The notes under the pieces: generated by a model
Database searches by the model: none
The model's input: the letters and a program-made list of their open reading frames with translations, nothing else
What the model was told of the DNA's origin: nothing
Made by a program: the position numbers and the translations under genes
Shown here: positions 1-11,819 of the stretch, in pieces
How positions within the stretch are numbered: the first letter of the stretch is position 1
Layout of the letters: every line of letters begins with the position of its first letter
DNA from: Takakia lepidozioides
Taxonomy: Eukaryota > Streptophyta > Takakiopsida > Takakiales > Takakiaceae
Direction of reading: 5' to 3'
Length of the DNA: 64,000 nt
Assembly: GCA_030704615.1 (NCBI GenBank)
Contig: CM060732.1
Coordinates: 30,921,053-30,985,052, forward strand

Positions 1-1800
1 CCAGATCTCGCGACACTGTCAAAGCAGACGAAGTACAAAGGCATAAGTCCTGTCATAGTACGCTCTCCCTCTCTCCTGTAATGGCATACGACTACACAGG
101 AGAAGCTGTTGCTCACAGGCGATGACTCAGACTTGTGCACATGAATTCTCATCCAAAGTACCTACTAGAAGTCTGCTAGTGTCTTTTATACAATCCGGAT
201 TACATATACCGTTATAAGTGATTGTCAGGGTGATTTGTGTCTTCATTTCAACTGCATTGTCTAAGCATTTATACAACATTATCCACCTCCTTACACTTCC
301 CGCTTATTTTTCTCTTATCTCAGGGAAAATAGAAAAGGCAAGGACAAAATAAAGTTGCAAGTTACCAACTCACCCATTTTGTCATTCATGATCAGGTAAA
401 GGTCAAAGTGAAAGGTAAAAGTTAAAAAGTGAAGTTTGTTTAACGTCAAGTGAATTTACAGAGCCTACTTGCTCAACAGAGAGCCCATCCAGGGGCCAAT
501 GGACGGTTGAAGGCACATGGTGAGGATTGAACCCAGGATCACCCAGGTTCTGTACAGGCAAGGCACAGATACCTACCTGCTCAAGCTACAGTGTTGGAAT
601 CGGACTGCAAGCACACCCTATCCTTGCTACCTGCCTACCTACGTACCATATCGGTACTTTCTCAGTAGGCCTCTCTTGTTGACTATTCTGTCAAAACAAG
701 TGTCATACGCACACGTACACACATGGCAGGTCTGTAAGCCGCAGATGTGACCGCTTGTTGCACAGCGAGCACGTGTCACAGTCTGCAGCTGCCGGCCTTC
801 TCGTCTCGTGCCCCTCTACCTACCTGCCTTCCTACCTACTTCTGTGCTGGGCCCCAATTCCCTGTCACATTTTAACTTAATAATCCCAAATAGAGTTTAA
901 CCACCGCCCTTTAGTTCAAACTTCACATCTCTATTATTCCTATTTTCTGTAGATTTTCGGAAGTCTTAAGAATATCCTTCCAGGGCCTCTGTCCGGTCCT
1001 GCCAGGCAGGCTCAGTTTTTCAATTAAATTTAATTTTAAAAATTAAAAATAATTCTGTGGGCCAGCGGCTACTGTCGCTCTTCATATAGAATAAACAGGC
1101 AATCTGGATGACCCTGGGGTCAAATCCTGCTACTTGACGCGTGTGGTACATGCTTCTCCCCCTTCCCTGCGCAGGTGTCGCATAGGAAAGCCTTACGGCG
1201 AGGTTACTGAGAGGTTATTTTCTCCTCTCTCTATCAAAGATAGAAAAAAAAAAAGAAAAAAGATTCAAGGGGCCTGATTTGTTAGCTGTCGCTCCCAGGT
1301 GTTTCCCTTTAAAAAAACAAAAACAGATAAATAATTGTGGACCTTCAAAGTTCAAAGTTAAGCCGACATTCTACCCTGGAGAGGCAAAAGATTCAAGGAG
1401 GCAGGTCGCCAGCTGGCAGATACTTTATAACTTGTGGGACCCAATTATATCACGTGGCACTCTCTCACTCGTTATCATCCAGATACCATCTAATATACAC
1501 GAGTTTCATAGGTTCCACCGTCACACGAGTAAACTTGTTGACTCACATGAGTATAATATTCTTTAAGAAAAAAGGTATTGAAACTTTTTGTAAATTATTT
1601 TCTAACATTACAGATGTACGTTTTTTCTTTCTATGAGATCTCTGTCTTCCATTGATTATGAACTGCAGGGCAAAGTCCTCTTTCTTCGAAAGAAACGAGA
1701 ACGTGTTTATCGAGATTGAATGGAGAGAATGGAGAGATTGAACCCAGGATCATCGTGGCTATGGTGCACAGGCAAGGCGCGCAGGTGAGGGACGCTGCTT
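1..1800. other. No gene recognised
   Basis: I see no convincing coding exon here. The stretch is AT-rich, with an A/T-only run near 1020-1050 and an A-rich run near 1243-1262. Two places (about 525-545 and 1738-1755) contain 'attgaacccaggatc', which on the minus strand resembles a tRNA B box. They may be remnants of tRNA-derived repeats, but no matching A box is clear. Confidence 0.5.
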
Positions 1801-1814
1801 TCCTCAGTGGCTGC

Positions 1815-1960
1815 CACGTGACCTCTACGCTTCCGGCGGATGAAACAGCCAGGAAAAAATGGCGGGACGGGACAAGCCAATAGAAGTGAGACAGCGCAGC
1901 CCTAACACGGTGAAGCAGTCCCTATACAAGCCCGGCTCCTTCCCCGTTTCATCACATCCT
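1815..1960 (+). promoter_or_regulatory. Probable promoter of the 2364 gene
   Basis: A perfect G-box CACGTG lies at 1815-1820, a CCAAT box at 1877-1881 and a TATA-like TATACAA at 1923-1929. They are spaced as in a plant pol II promoter, which would put the transcript start near 1955. The presumed leader of about 400 nt has a 6-codon upstream ORF at about 2108 (ATG TTT TCA GTT TGG AGC TAA) that could dampen translation. The motifs are seen directly; their use is inferred. Confidence 0.4.
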
Positions 1961-2363
1961 CAGTTGAGCTGCTCTCTTCAGTCTCTCTTCAAGTCTGAGA
2001 GACTTGATTCGTGAACACATCGTAAAGCTTCGATTCGTGTGTTTGTGCCTCTTTCAACTCTGTCTGCAGCTCATAGTTATATAGACGCTCTCGAATTCAC
2101 TTAAGCTATGTTTTCAGTTTGGAGCTAACGATTTGCCATACTTCTCTTACAGTAAGTCCTCTTAAGCTCTGAGCAGACACTTCACCTGAACTTCAATTAC
2201 ACTTCAATTTCACGCCTGTATAACCCTGCATCTGTTGGTGATCTCCTCCTTAACTTGGAAGATCTACTACTCTTTCCAAGGCTTCACTGTTGCAGCTTAG
2301 TTATCCGCTTTCAGTTGCTTAGTTATCCCTAACCTCAGAGTCCGGAGAAGCACCTCAAAGGGC

Positions 2364-2864
2364 ATGAATAGACCGAGGCATGTAGGGGGGCCGCCATCGT
2401 CACCATGGATACCAGTTGCAATTATAGGGATAATCTTCTTGATTGCAGGGGGGCCGTTCTCCGCTCGTCCGGATCCCATCGCCTACCAAGCAGCCAGGAC
2501 AGCAAGTGGTTTCCAAATGCCTGTCCTATGGATTCCTGTAGTCTTAATTATAGCTCTCCAGTGGCTAGCTGCGTCTAAACCTGGTAGTTGGTGGCCTCGG
2601 CAACAGCACAGGTACCCCCCTCGGCGGATGCCACCCACTTACAATCGTCGTGGAGGTCTCTCTTCCTTCGCGCCACCTCTTGACCAGTACGCCAACGATG
2701 CGAGCTGGGTGTTGCCTTCGTTCATGGATTTTGGAGGGCATTGGCTTTTAATTTTGCTTGCGATTGTGTTGTTTACCATAGTTGGATCAAGCCCCTCTTA
2801 CGCCGTTCGACCGTCCTTTCCGTGGTCTCTCTTCTCACGTCGGGCTGCGGTGGTTCCGTTCTAG
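2364..2864 (+). CDS. Small three-span membrane protein, function unknown
   Basis: This 166-codon ORF begins MNRPRHVGG. It has three hydrophobic stretches, at residues about 14-32 (WIPVAIIGIIFLIAGG), 51-70 (MPVLWIPVVLIIALQWL) and 121-143 (HWLLILLAIVLFTIVG). They are separated by a basic, proline-rich loop around residues 75-95. I do not recognise the family. The organised hydrophobic profile, a Met start and a plausible promoter upstream suggest a real gene rather than a chance frame. The N-terminus is hydrophobic without a clear cleavable signal peptide. It could be a lineage-specific membrane protein or the first exon of a longer gene. Confidence 0.45.
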   Translation: MNRPRHVGGPPSSPWIPVAIIGIIFLIAGGPFSARPDPIAYQAARTASGFQMPVLWIPVVLIIALQWLAASKPGSWWPRQQHRYPPRRMPPTYNRRGGLSSFAPPLDQYANDASWVLPSFMDFGGHWLLILLAIVLFTIVGSSPSYAVRPSFPWSLFSRRAAVVPF

Positions 2865-4163
2865 GCTCAAGTGGAGATATCAAATTGCTACTGCGGCCTT
2901 TTACTTCAGGATCTGACCAATGTAACCGAATTCGTTCCTCATCTGCACACGTTGTCTCCCCAGGCAATCCTTGGAGGTGAGTGCATTTAGTATGGTGGTA
3001 CGACTTGACCTGTGTATATAGATGTATCCTGCATCGAGCGCGTTGCGGGAAGTTTTGTAACATCTGGACTGGGACGCAAACATATCATTCTGGTTTCCTT
3101 GTGAATATCATCCCTCTCACTCGACAATCTTGAAGACTGCGAAATGCTGAATATCCTCGGTGCCGGGCTTCATCGCAGCTTCAACAGCTTCCTCCAGACT
3201 TGTCGCTGGTGGTGCGTATCTGATGGTTTCGTGACGCATTTTCTGATCGCATGGAGCGATTGCCGGCCCGGTCTGTCATGGCTTCAGTTGAAGCATCTCG
3301 CGGGAGCGCATCCAATTGTTGCGAGATTAATTCGTTCTGATCGCATGCTCTATTACCAGCCGCCGCGAAGTTGATTGGTTTCTCCACTGAATGCATGTTA
3401 CCCCTGCATGCTTGCATCCGGACGAGTTCCCCCGGTTGCTCCGACCACGGATGTCTTTCTCAATCTTGTTCAGGCATTGCAGCACTCAAGTAGAGTATGT
3501 GATTCTATTTTTGAAAGTAGAGAAATGGTACATCTGAAGAGAGATTCAGCTTCGGGAGCGTACATGAAGATGGCACTTACAAACTGGCGAGGCCACCTTT
3601 CTTAGAGACGGTGTGTGCAGAGCGAGCACCTGTTCAAATTTTTTGCACATACATACCCAGTAACATGGCAGATTCAACAGTTGTAGCACGTAAGTACCAT
3701 TCTGTGCGGCAGCTTGAAAGGGAAATTGGTAGCAGACAAGTGTCTTTAGCAGAGAGAAGAGTGACCATACGCCCTCAAGTACGTGACTAAGTTGTTGTTA
3801 AGAATGTAAACATGATGTTGCGGGCTTTGTAAAATATGACATGTTATAAACCGCACCCAAACTTTTTCATCCTTTCTGCCCGTGTCAGTTTGCACTCATC
3901 GCTGCACTGCTTTCCTTAATGATGGTGTGTATGTATGAATTAAAATACTGTGGCAATGTGCGCGTCAGCCTGTTTATTTCGCACTACGCTATGTAGAGGA
4001 CAATGGGTTAGATGTGAATGTAATGTAAGGTACGACCTTACGACCCTCTTCTGTGGACCCTCGTTTGGAGCGCTCTTGGCAAGCGCTTCGCGGACCACGA
4101 CGGCTATGTCCTTGTGCCATCTCTCTCACTCGTACCCCCCCATGGCGCCGTCTTCCCCTTCTC
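2865..4163. other. No clear gene; one small ORF at 3665-3790
   Basis: This stretch could be the 3' UTR of the preceding gene followed by intergenic DNA. A 41-codon ORF at 3665-3790 starts MADSTVVARKYHSV and is basic and glutamine-rich (QLEREIGSRQVSLAERR). I cannot assign it a function and it may be chance. From about 4046 the sequence is nearly identical to 17262 onward, which marks the left end of a segmental duplication that leads into PDF-PPR locus 1. Confidence 0.35.
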
Positions 4164-5830
4164 ATGACCGCGCACGCCCACCCCATGCCCAAGCCCCTGC
4201 CCTCTCGCTTCAGTCATGCGGGAGGCGTCGCGTCGTGCAGAGGCTGTGCTGTGGAGCTGAAATCGGCATCTCCCTTGGCAATGCGCAGAGGACGACATCC
4301 CCTGCATGTAGTTGCTACGCCGCCTCGCCAACCTTCAGGGATGCCATTCAAATTAGGTGCTAACACGACACTGTTTGCGCTTTCCCTTCTTGAGTTCGCT
4401 GTGTTGTGTGGAGTTGTCTTTTGAGCAATTCAGCAGCAACAAACTTACTCTGGGCAAAGAAGCAAGAAAGCACAAGGGCCGGTTAGACAAGGTCGATAAT
4501 TGATATATCTCGCACGTAGGTTAAGGTGGAAGCATGGAGCAGCGCTGGCAGGAGTTGTATAAGGATCCTTCACAAAGGTGGCACTGCAGCGTTGCCAAGG
4601 TGAGCTTTCTTCATGTAGGATGTGAAGGAGTCATAGGGAGTTTGAAAGAACTGTGGTATGATCATGTTGCGCCTACTGCGTTGTAGCCCTAGTTGTTGAG
4701 TGAGGTTCGAAGCGCTTTGCGCTGCAAAATCTGCTTTACTGCCAATACCGTAGGTTGTTATTTCGAAGCAGGCAATGAAAGTAGGATGCGCAAGGTCTTT
4801 TCCTGGAGTTTGCAAGGTACTTGGGAGAGTTGAGACTGGCTGCTCAGCTGCTCCCTGGTCGTTTCCACAGACCACTGCGAAATCTCCAGTCTGCAGACAT
4901 AAGCAGCGCACACAGGAGGGCTTGTGGATGGAAGAAAAACTAATTGCCATGCCACAAGATCGAGAACAGTCTGGTGATGGTGGAAAGATATCAGAGTGCG
5001 GTTCCAATTCTGGTGTAAATGGTGGAGCTCCTTGGAAGGTCGCAGATGAAAGTGAGTATGCCTCAGTGACCTGATTAGAGGGGCAGCCTTGTCATGCACA
5101 AGCTTGTTTAGCATCTGTGTAAGCGTGGACGTGTGCCTCATTGTGTAGAGTCCAATGGAGCCCACAGTGACTAGCGTGAATGTTGAAAGCTACACTAGCT
5201 CTCTCCATAAAGGAACCGGTAAAAGTGTTGATGATGTCAGAGTTTCGGGCACAAAGGTCTACCATGGAGCATGGAGCAGTGCTGGCATGAGTTTTTTAAA
5301 GATCCTTTACAATGGCAGGACAACCGCACTGGCAAGGTTGGCTTTCTTAATAGATGATGTGAAGAAGTTTGTCCGTTCTGCTAAAGTGGTCAGTATCATG
5401 ATTTGTTCTTTTTCCTGGTGTTTACGCGGTACTCAGGAGGGTTAGCTTGCTCTTAGGAAGCCGTGTCCTAATCTATCCAGTTGCACTGGTGGTTCTTGCA
5501 GACCAATCCAATCCCGCCTGACTACAGACACAAGCTATGCAAACAAAAGGTCCTTTGGGTTGATTGTCAGTTGAATCCTCCTTGGGGGGAAAAAGAGCCA
5601 GGTGATCTCATGACACAAGGTCAAAGACACCTTGTTCTTCAACACATTTCAGCCTGTTTTGCCCTATTTTTCAGACCCCAGTCGGTGGGACAACCGAGGC
5701 AAAAAGGTGAATGCCTGTTCACTTACAGAGAGAAGCAGACAGCAAGATGCATTGCCAAACTTGGAGATTGTCATGCACTCTCTCTCTCTCCCTCTTCCCA
5801 GCACATTTTGAAATTCTTGGGAGTAATTCA
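4164..5830 (+). pseudogene. PDF-motif exons of PDF-PPR locus 1 (decayed)
   Basis: Five exon relics match the intact order of locus 2. Exon 1 (4164-4356, 193 nt, ends phase 1) begins MTAHAHPMPK and looks like an organelle transit peptide. Exon 2 (4520-4599) carries the first half of a PDF motif (RWQELYKDPSQRW) but has an in-frame TAA at 4522-4524. Exon 3 (4871-5051, phase 0 to 1) carries a damaged second half. Exon 4 (5257-5336) has WHEFFKDPLQWQDNR followed by the weak donor GTTGGC. Exon 5 starts at 5502 (PPDYRHKL, then VLWVD); the donor present in locus 2 has been deleted. A shortened copy of locus 2 exon 4 sits near 5660-5710. PDF motifs are known from OSB proteins, which bind single-stranded DNA in plant mitochondria and plastids. 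The stop, the lost donor and the deletions make this a pseudogene. Confidence 0.7.
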
Positions 5831-6071
5831 GCATAGGAACTAGTCTATGATAAGTAGGGTTGGGGTGTTGATTGTCTTTGTCAGCTGCTAGCAGCAAGTG
5901 GAGGATCTATGCATTTTTTGGTGCTCAGGCAGGGATAGCTGAAGGAGCAGGGATGGACTGTGGGTCCAGATTCATCCGAAAGGGATTGAAAGCTACAAGA
6001 AACCTGCATGGGTAGATGGTCAACTGAAAGCAGCAGCGGCAGCACACTTAATAACATCAGTCACCCCCACT

Positions 6072-8888
6072 ATGGCCACAGCTTCCAAAAGAGGACCAAG
6101 AGAGGGAATGTATAATACCTCTTCTGGCACTTCTGGGCATGTGAGGAGGTTATGTGAGGCAGGGCAACTGAAAGCGGCTCTACAGATTTTAAATCAAGGA
6201 GGCATTTCAGTCGATTCAGATACTTGTGTCTGTCTCTTGCATACGTGCATCAAGATGGAAAGCTTGGAAGCCGGAAAGCAGGTGCACGCTCGCATTATCC
6301 AAAGCGGATTAAAGCCAAACGTATTTCTATATAACACCCTTGTCAACATGTATGTTAAGTGTGGGAGCATTGTGGATGCAAACAAAGTGTTCAACAAAAT
6401 GCCTGAACGCAGTTTGATCACATGGAATATTATGATGGCAGGATTTAACAAGCATGGGTATGGTAGGAATGCCTTGGAGACATATGAGCAAATGATAGTG
6501 GAAGGTGTGAAGCCCAACAACATCACTTTCGTTTGTGTCTGCAATGCATGTGCGAGCCTGGCAGTCCTGGAAAAGGGCAAAAAGGTCCATGTTGACATCA
6601 TCAAATCGGGAATTGTACCAGATGTCATTCTGAACACTGCCCTGTTACACATGTATACTAAATGCAGCAGCATCGAGGATGCAAAGGGAGTGTTCAACAA
6701 TATGGCGGAACGAAATGTGGTATCCTGGAATGTGATGATCGCAGGATATGCCCGGCATGGGTATGGGATGGAGGCTCTGGAGACCTATGAGCAAATGGTG
6801 CGGCAAGAGATGAAGCTGGACCAGGTCACGTTTGTTTCTGCTTGCAATGCATGTGCGAGACTGGCAGACCTGGAAAAGGGCAAAGAGGTCCATGGTGACA
6901 TCATCAAAGCTGGAATTGTACCAGATATCATTCTGAACACTGCTTTGGTTGATATGTATGCCAAATGCGGCAGCATCCAGGATGCAAAGCGAGTGTTTGA
7001 CAATATGGCCAAACGAAATGTGCTGTCCTGGAGCGCAATGATCACAGGATATGCCCAGCATGGGTGCGGGATGCAAGCTTTGGAGACGTATGAGCAAATG
7101 ATGCGGGAAGGGGTGAAGCCCGACCGGGTCACGTTCGTTTGTGTCTGCAATGCTTGTGCGAGCCTGGCAGCCCTGGAAAAGGGCAAAGGGGTCCATGGTG
7201 ACATTATCAAAGCAGGAATTGTACCAGATGTCATTCTGAACACTGCCTTGGTTGACATGTATGCCAAATGCGGCAGCATTGAGGATGCAACAAAAGTGTT
7301 CAACAATATGGGCGAACAAGATGTGGTGTCCTGGAATGCAATGATCACAGGATTAACCCAGCATTGCTGTGGGGTGAAAGCTTTGCAGATGTATGAGCAA
7401 ATGATGCGGGAAGGGGTAAAGCCCAACCAAGTCACATTCATTTGCGTTTGTAGTGCGTGTGCAAGCCTGGCAGCCCTGGAAAAGGGCTGAGAGGTCCATG
7501 GTGACATCGTCAAAGCGGGAATTGTACCAGATATTATTCTGAACACTGCCCTGGTGGACATGTATGCGAAATGCTTCAGCATCAAGGATGCAAAGGAAGT
7601 GTTTGACAGTATGACTGAACGAAATGTGGTGTCCTGGAACGCAATGATTGCAGGATATGCCCAGCATGGGTGCGGGATGGAGGCTCTGGAGACATATGAG
7701 CAAATGATGCGGGAAGGGGTGAAGCCGGACCAGGTCACGTTCGTTTGCATTAGCAATGCATGCGCAAGCCTGGCGGCCCTGGAAATGGGCAAAGAGGTCC
7801 ATGGAGACATCATCAGAGCGGGAATTTCACCAGATGTCATTCTGAATACTGCCCTGGTGGACATGTATGCTAAATGTGGCAGCATCCAAGATGCAAAGGG
7901 ACTATTTGACAATATGGCTGAACGAGATGTGCTGTCATGGAGCGCGATGATCGCAGGATATGCCCAGCATGGTTGTCATAGAGAGGCCCTGCAACTATTT
8001 GAAGGAATGCAAAAGGAAGGTTTGAAGCCGAATAGTATCACGTTTATTTGTGTTCTCTCTGCATGCAGCCACGTTGGCCTACTGGATGAAGGAAGACGCT
8101 ACTTTGAATCCCTGAGTCGAGATCACGGTGTCACTCCAACAGTAAAGCACTTTGGCTGCATGGTGGACCTTCTGGGACGTGCGGGGCGATTGGATGAGGC
8201 AGAGGACCTCATTAATAAAATGCCAATCAAACCAGATGCTGTGGTGTGGAAGGCCTTGCTGGGTGCCTGCATAATCCATGGCAATGTGGAGATGGCTGAA
8301 CGTGCGGCAACATCTATTCTCAAGTGGGATGAACAGGATGTTGCGACTTATGTGTTGCTGTCAAACATCTATGCCACAGCTGGCAGGTGGAACGATACTG
8401 CAAAGGTGAGAAAAATGATGAAGGTCAGAGGGGTTACAAAGAAGCCAGGTCGCTGCTGCATCGAGGTTAGTAACAGGGTGCACACTTTTGCTGTAGATGA
8501 CAAATTGCACCCTAAAATTGAGGAAATCCATGCTGAGCTGAGAAGATTGTCTGGGCAGATGAAGGAGGCAGGGTATGTGCCTGACACACGCTTTGTATTG
8601 CATGACGTGGGGAAGGAGCTAAAGGAATTTTCTCTTTGCCACCACAGTGAGAGGCTTGCCATTGGTTTTGGGCTGATCAGCACGGCTCCTGGGACACCTC
8701 TTCGTGTCATCAAGAATCTACGGGTGTGTGTTGACTGCCACACCGCCACCAAGTTCATCTCAAAGATTGTTGGTCGAGCAATTGTGGTACGGGACGCATC
8801 CGCTTTCACCACTTTGAAGATGGGGTTTGTTCTTGTGGGGATTACTGGTGAAACGATATTCTCCTGGAAAGGTGTGCTTCATTCATGA
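6072..8888 (+). pseudogene. PLS-class PPR-DYW reading frame of locus 1, broken twice
   Basis: This frame encodes six consecutive PLS triplets of about 101 residues, each with VHGDIIKAGIVPD, LVDMYAKCGSI and VVSWNAMIAGYAQHG cores. They are followed by E/E+ sequence (LLSNIYATAGRW) and a DYW deaminase-like domain with HHSERLAIGFG and [16 protein letters not shown] proteins bind organellar RNA in a sequence-specific way and edit C to U. An in-frame TGA at 7488-7490 replaces the lysine codon found in the sister modules. A 1-nt deletion at about 8797-8800, by comparison with locus 2, shifts the final DYW tripeptide out of frame; the frame-shifted DNA still spells [12 protein letters not shown] and a stop. 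Just upstream (about 5962-6010) the PDF core seen in locus 2 is deleted. Two independent lesions indicate a pseudogene, although a shortened protein of about 470 residues is possible. Confidence 0.85.
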
Positions 8889-11819
8889 TCTGCTTATCTT
8901 CTTTGTTCATCCACGATTGATCTGCTCTTGGGCCTCCAGATCAGAGGGGCTACCCAAAAATTATAAATAAATCGGTAGTGTTCCCTGATACGAAATGTTT
9001 CCGGCACTAGAAAATACATGCGGTTACTGTAGACCTATAATATCTAATGATTTAGTATCCAAATATTTGTCATGTTGTCTTCTTTGGAGTCTAGCTTTGC
9101 CCCTTGGTAATGGTAGGAGGATCAGAAAGAGAGAGGTTTTTTTTCCTTCACCGGGAGGGATAAGTGGAAAGAAAGGGAAAGGGATGGAGGTGGGAAGAGC
9201 CTTGCTCTTATGGCAAATCCTTAGTAAGGGTGTAGCTGGTGGGCTTAAGAAGAAAGATTTGGCTGCACCCAGCCGCTTTCACCCACTGAAAGAAAACCAG
9301 CAGGATGAAGAAAATTTATAAAAAACTGTGTACATTTTTGGGATTTTTTATTTTAATTGAATATTTTTAAATTGAACGATTTGCTAAGAAGCTGTGTGTT
9401 AATTTTTGACAAAAGGTAATGATTTGTGTGGTGCTGTTTTTCTGTTGTACAATGGTGGAATGTGCACCTAGGTCCAGAACTTCAAAAGCTCGCGTTCATT
9501 TGGATTGATGATCGAAATAAGAAATTGATCTAAATGCCCTCTGATACCTGTATAATAACCTTGATTTGTTTTTCGATAGGAATTGGTTGAGAATATTGGC
9601 GAGTATGGGTCTACCCGGCGTAGGTGAAAAGATATTCCATTATTGATTGGAGTTACGTTCCACAAGACCCCTCATACTACATCAGTTTGTGCATGTTGGA
9701 GCTCAAGGTTGACGACTCTTCCACCCACTCTAGAAAATTGCCTATGGTTCGAGAGTGCATTTGGAGCATGTACGAAACTTTTGTAGATTGTTTGTAGTTC
9801 CGTCAGGGATTGGTGATACTGCTGGTATCAGATGAAGTAGGTGGTGATTACTGGCACATTTTTCAGTAGCTGCCTGAGTTGTTGATCTGAAACCAGCCAA
9901 AAGCTCTCCTACATACCCACTTTAAGACGAGACATGTTTTATTTTTCTTCGGAAGGAAAACAAGAGTGTATGACCACAGATCTTGACTGCATCCTTGTAC
10001 AGTTACTAAATACTGTTCAGCCGGAGGTACTTCAGAAAGATCAAGAATTAAACGAACAGTGCCATTACTGCATGGCCATGTTTGGAAACAGAAACTCTCC
10101 AGGTCTGAATTGAACGGAGATTAACAAAGGGGGGGACAAGATTTGTGACCACGAAACATACTTCCCCGAGCATAGCTAGCCTAAACAATCTATCTCCATT
10201 ACTGTCAGGCAGTTTAAAGAAAAACCCCAATGGAACTGCAATATGCAAATCTGTTTGAGGAGGCCATTTGCCATGAAGTTTGAAAGTGTGTCAATTGGAG
10301 GTGGAAGGAGCACATGTTGCAACATCGAGTCTCTTCTAGTGTATGTAGAGTCTGGTATGGTCAGTATGAGGAGTAGCTGCAAAGATAAGAAAGAAACCAG
10401 ACATCAATCTTGTTGCGCAGGAGGAGAATAACCTAGAGTGGAGTTGCTTGACACACAAGCTCTGAAAGCATAAGCCCCCAAAGCAATACAAGGCACTACA
10501 GTCATGGCCGTTCATAGAGGCCAAGCAAGGGAGGTAACAACCAGTGTTGAGAGGGTATTACTTTTTTTTAATACCAGCTGGGTCCTGGTATTGAAATATT
10601 TTTATTTTTCAATACCAGCCAGTTCCATAGTATTAGAATACTTACAAAACTCTAATATCTGTTGGTTCTCAATAGATGTAGAATTTTGGATTTGCCGACG
10701 GTTATCGACTAGCCTAATGGTATTCCAATTGTACTACCAGCCGGTTACCAACCCAGGTATAAATAATTTAATTTAATTTAATTTAAAGTGGTAGCCTGAG
10801 TATGGGGCCAGTTTATAAGTATACATGGTTTCCCAAAGAAAACAAAACCGTTGCAAAAGCCCTTTGCATTCTATCCCATATTGTCAAATCAAGTGCAATC
10901 TGCTAGGAAAATTAGCTCCAAGTCTCACTGTCCAACATGGCCAAATTTGCAATGCAGAGATTCTTCTCATCCATCATATTAATCTGTTGATCAAGGAGAG
11001 ATGAAGTCTTCAAGGTATGGCACGTTGGGTGAATTAGTAAAGAGCAGGTGGTGGGCTGGATTTGCACCCCAACTGGTTGATACTAATACCGTGTGCAGAG
11101 TCCCTGTTTTTACTTCTAATACGGTATTGCCTGGATATCGCCTTTGCCAATACCAGCTTAGGTAGGGTATTGACCAGTGTTAGACTGGTATATAGGGTCA
11201 AGCCGGGTATATTTTTGTATGCTTCTGTTGTCTTCGTCTGTTGTGTTGGAGCTGGGTGGTTTGTGAACTTCACATTACTGTTAGTATCTGATTTGTATAA
11301 TTTATAAAGAAGTAACCCGGCTGCTATTTTGGTCCTCTTTTTTCTATGGACGAGATTCACATTTTACTGATGTTGTTCTTTACAGTCCTACCACAACCAA
11401 ATTGACATTGCGTCCTCTTGGCCAGATTTATTGTGATAGAAATACAATGTTGAACTAGTCAATAAATACATGATGTATTTGGAGAGGCAAAGGTCCCTTA
11501 GCCACAGAGGACTATCATATTCACTTCCTTTGCAGTTTTACATTTTGAATCGCCTCACCCAGCTGTACTTGCTTCTAGCATGCAAAAGCTATAACATTCT
11601 AGGTTTTTTACCTCAGTAAGAATGTTGAAGCCTAGCCCCCATGAAGTTATTTTACAAGATCCTCCATGATAGCAGCTATTGTTGTTTGGTTCTCCCGCTC
11701 TTTCCACTTTGGACTTTGTTTTCAGATTCTAAGATTGAAATAGTTGCCCACAGTTTCTCCTCTTTTCAGCACACAACACCTGTTTTTGTCTCCTGCCAGT
11801 TTCTCTCTCAAACTTTCAC
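8889..11819. other. Intergenic, no gene recognised
   Basis: I find no supported exon in this AT-rich stretch. Between 10555 and 10760, and again at 11090-11200, the words 'aataccagc' and 'ggtatt' recur in both orientations. They look like remnants of a small inverted-repeat element, but I could not define its ends. A TTTAA-type run (taatttaatttaattt) lies near 10765-10787. Confidence 0.4.

Noticed and set aside
6072-8888. Stop codon repaired by U-to-C RNA editing
   Set aside because: Such editing repairs organellar transcripts in some plants; this is a nuclear-type gene with splice sites and a separate frameshift.
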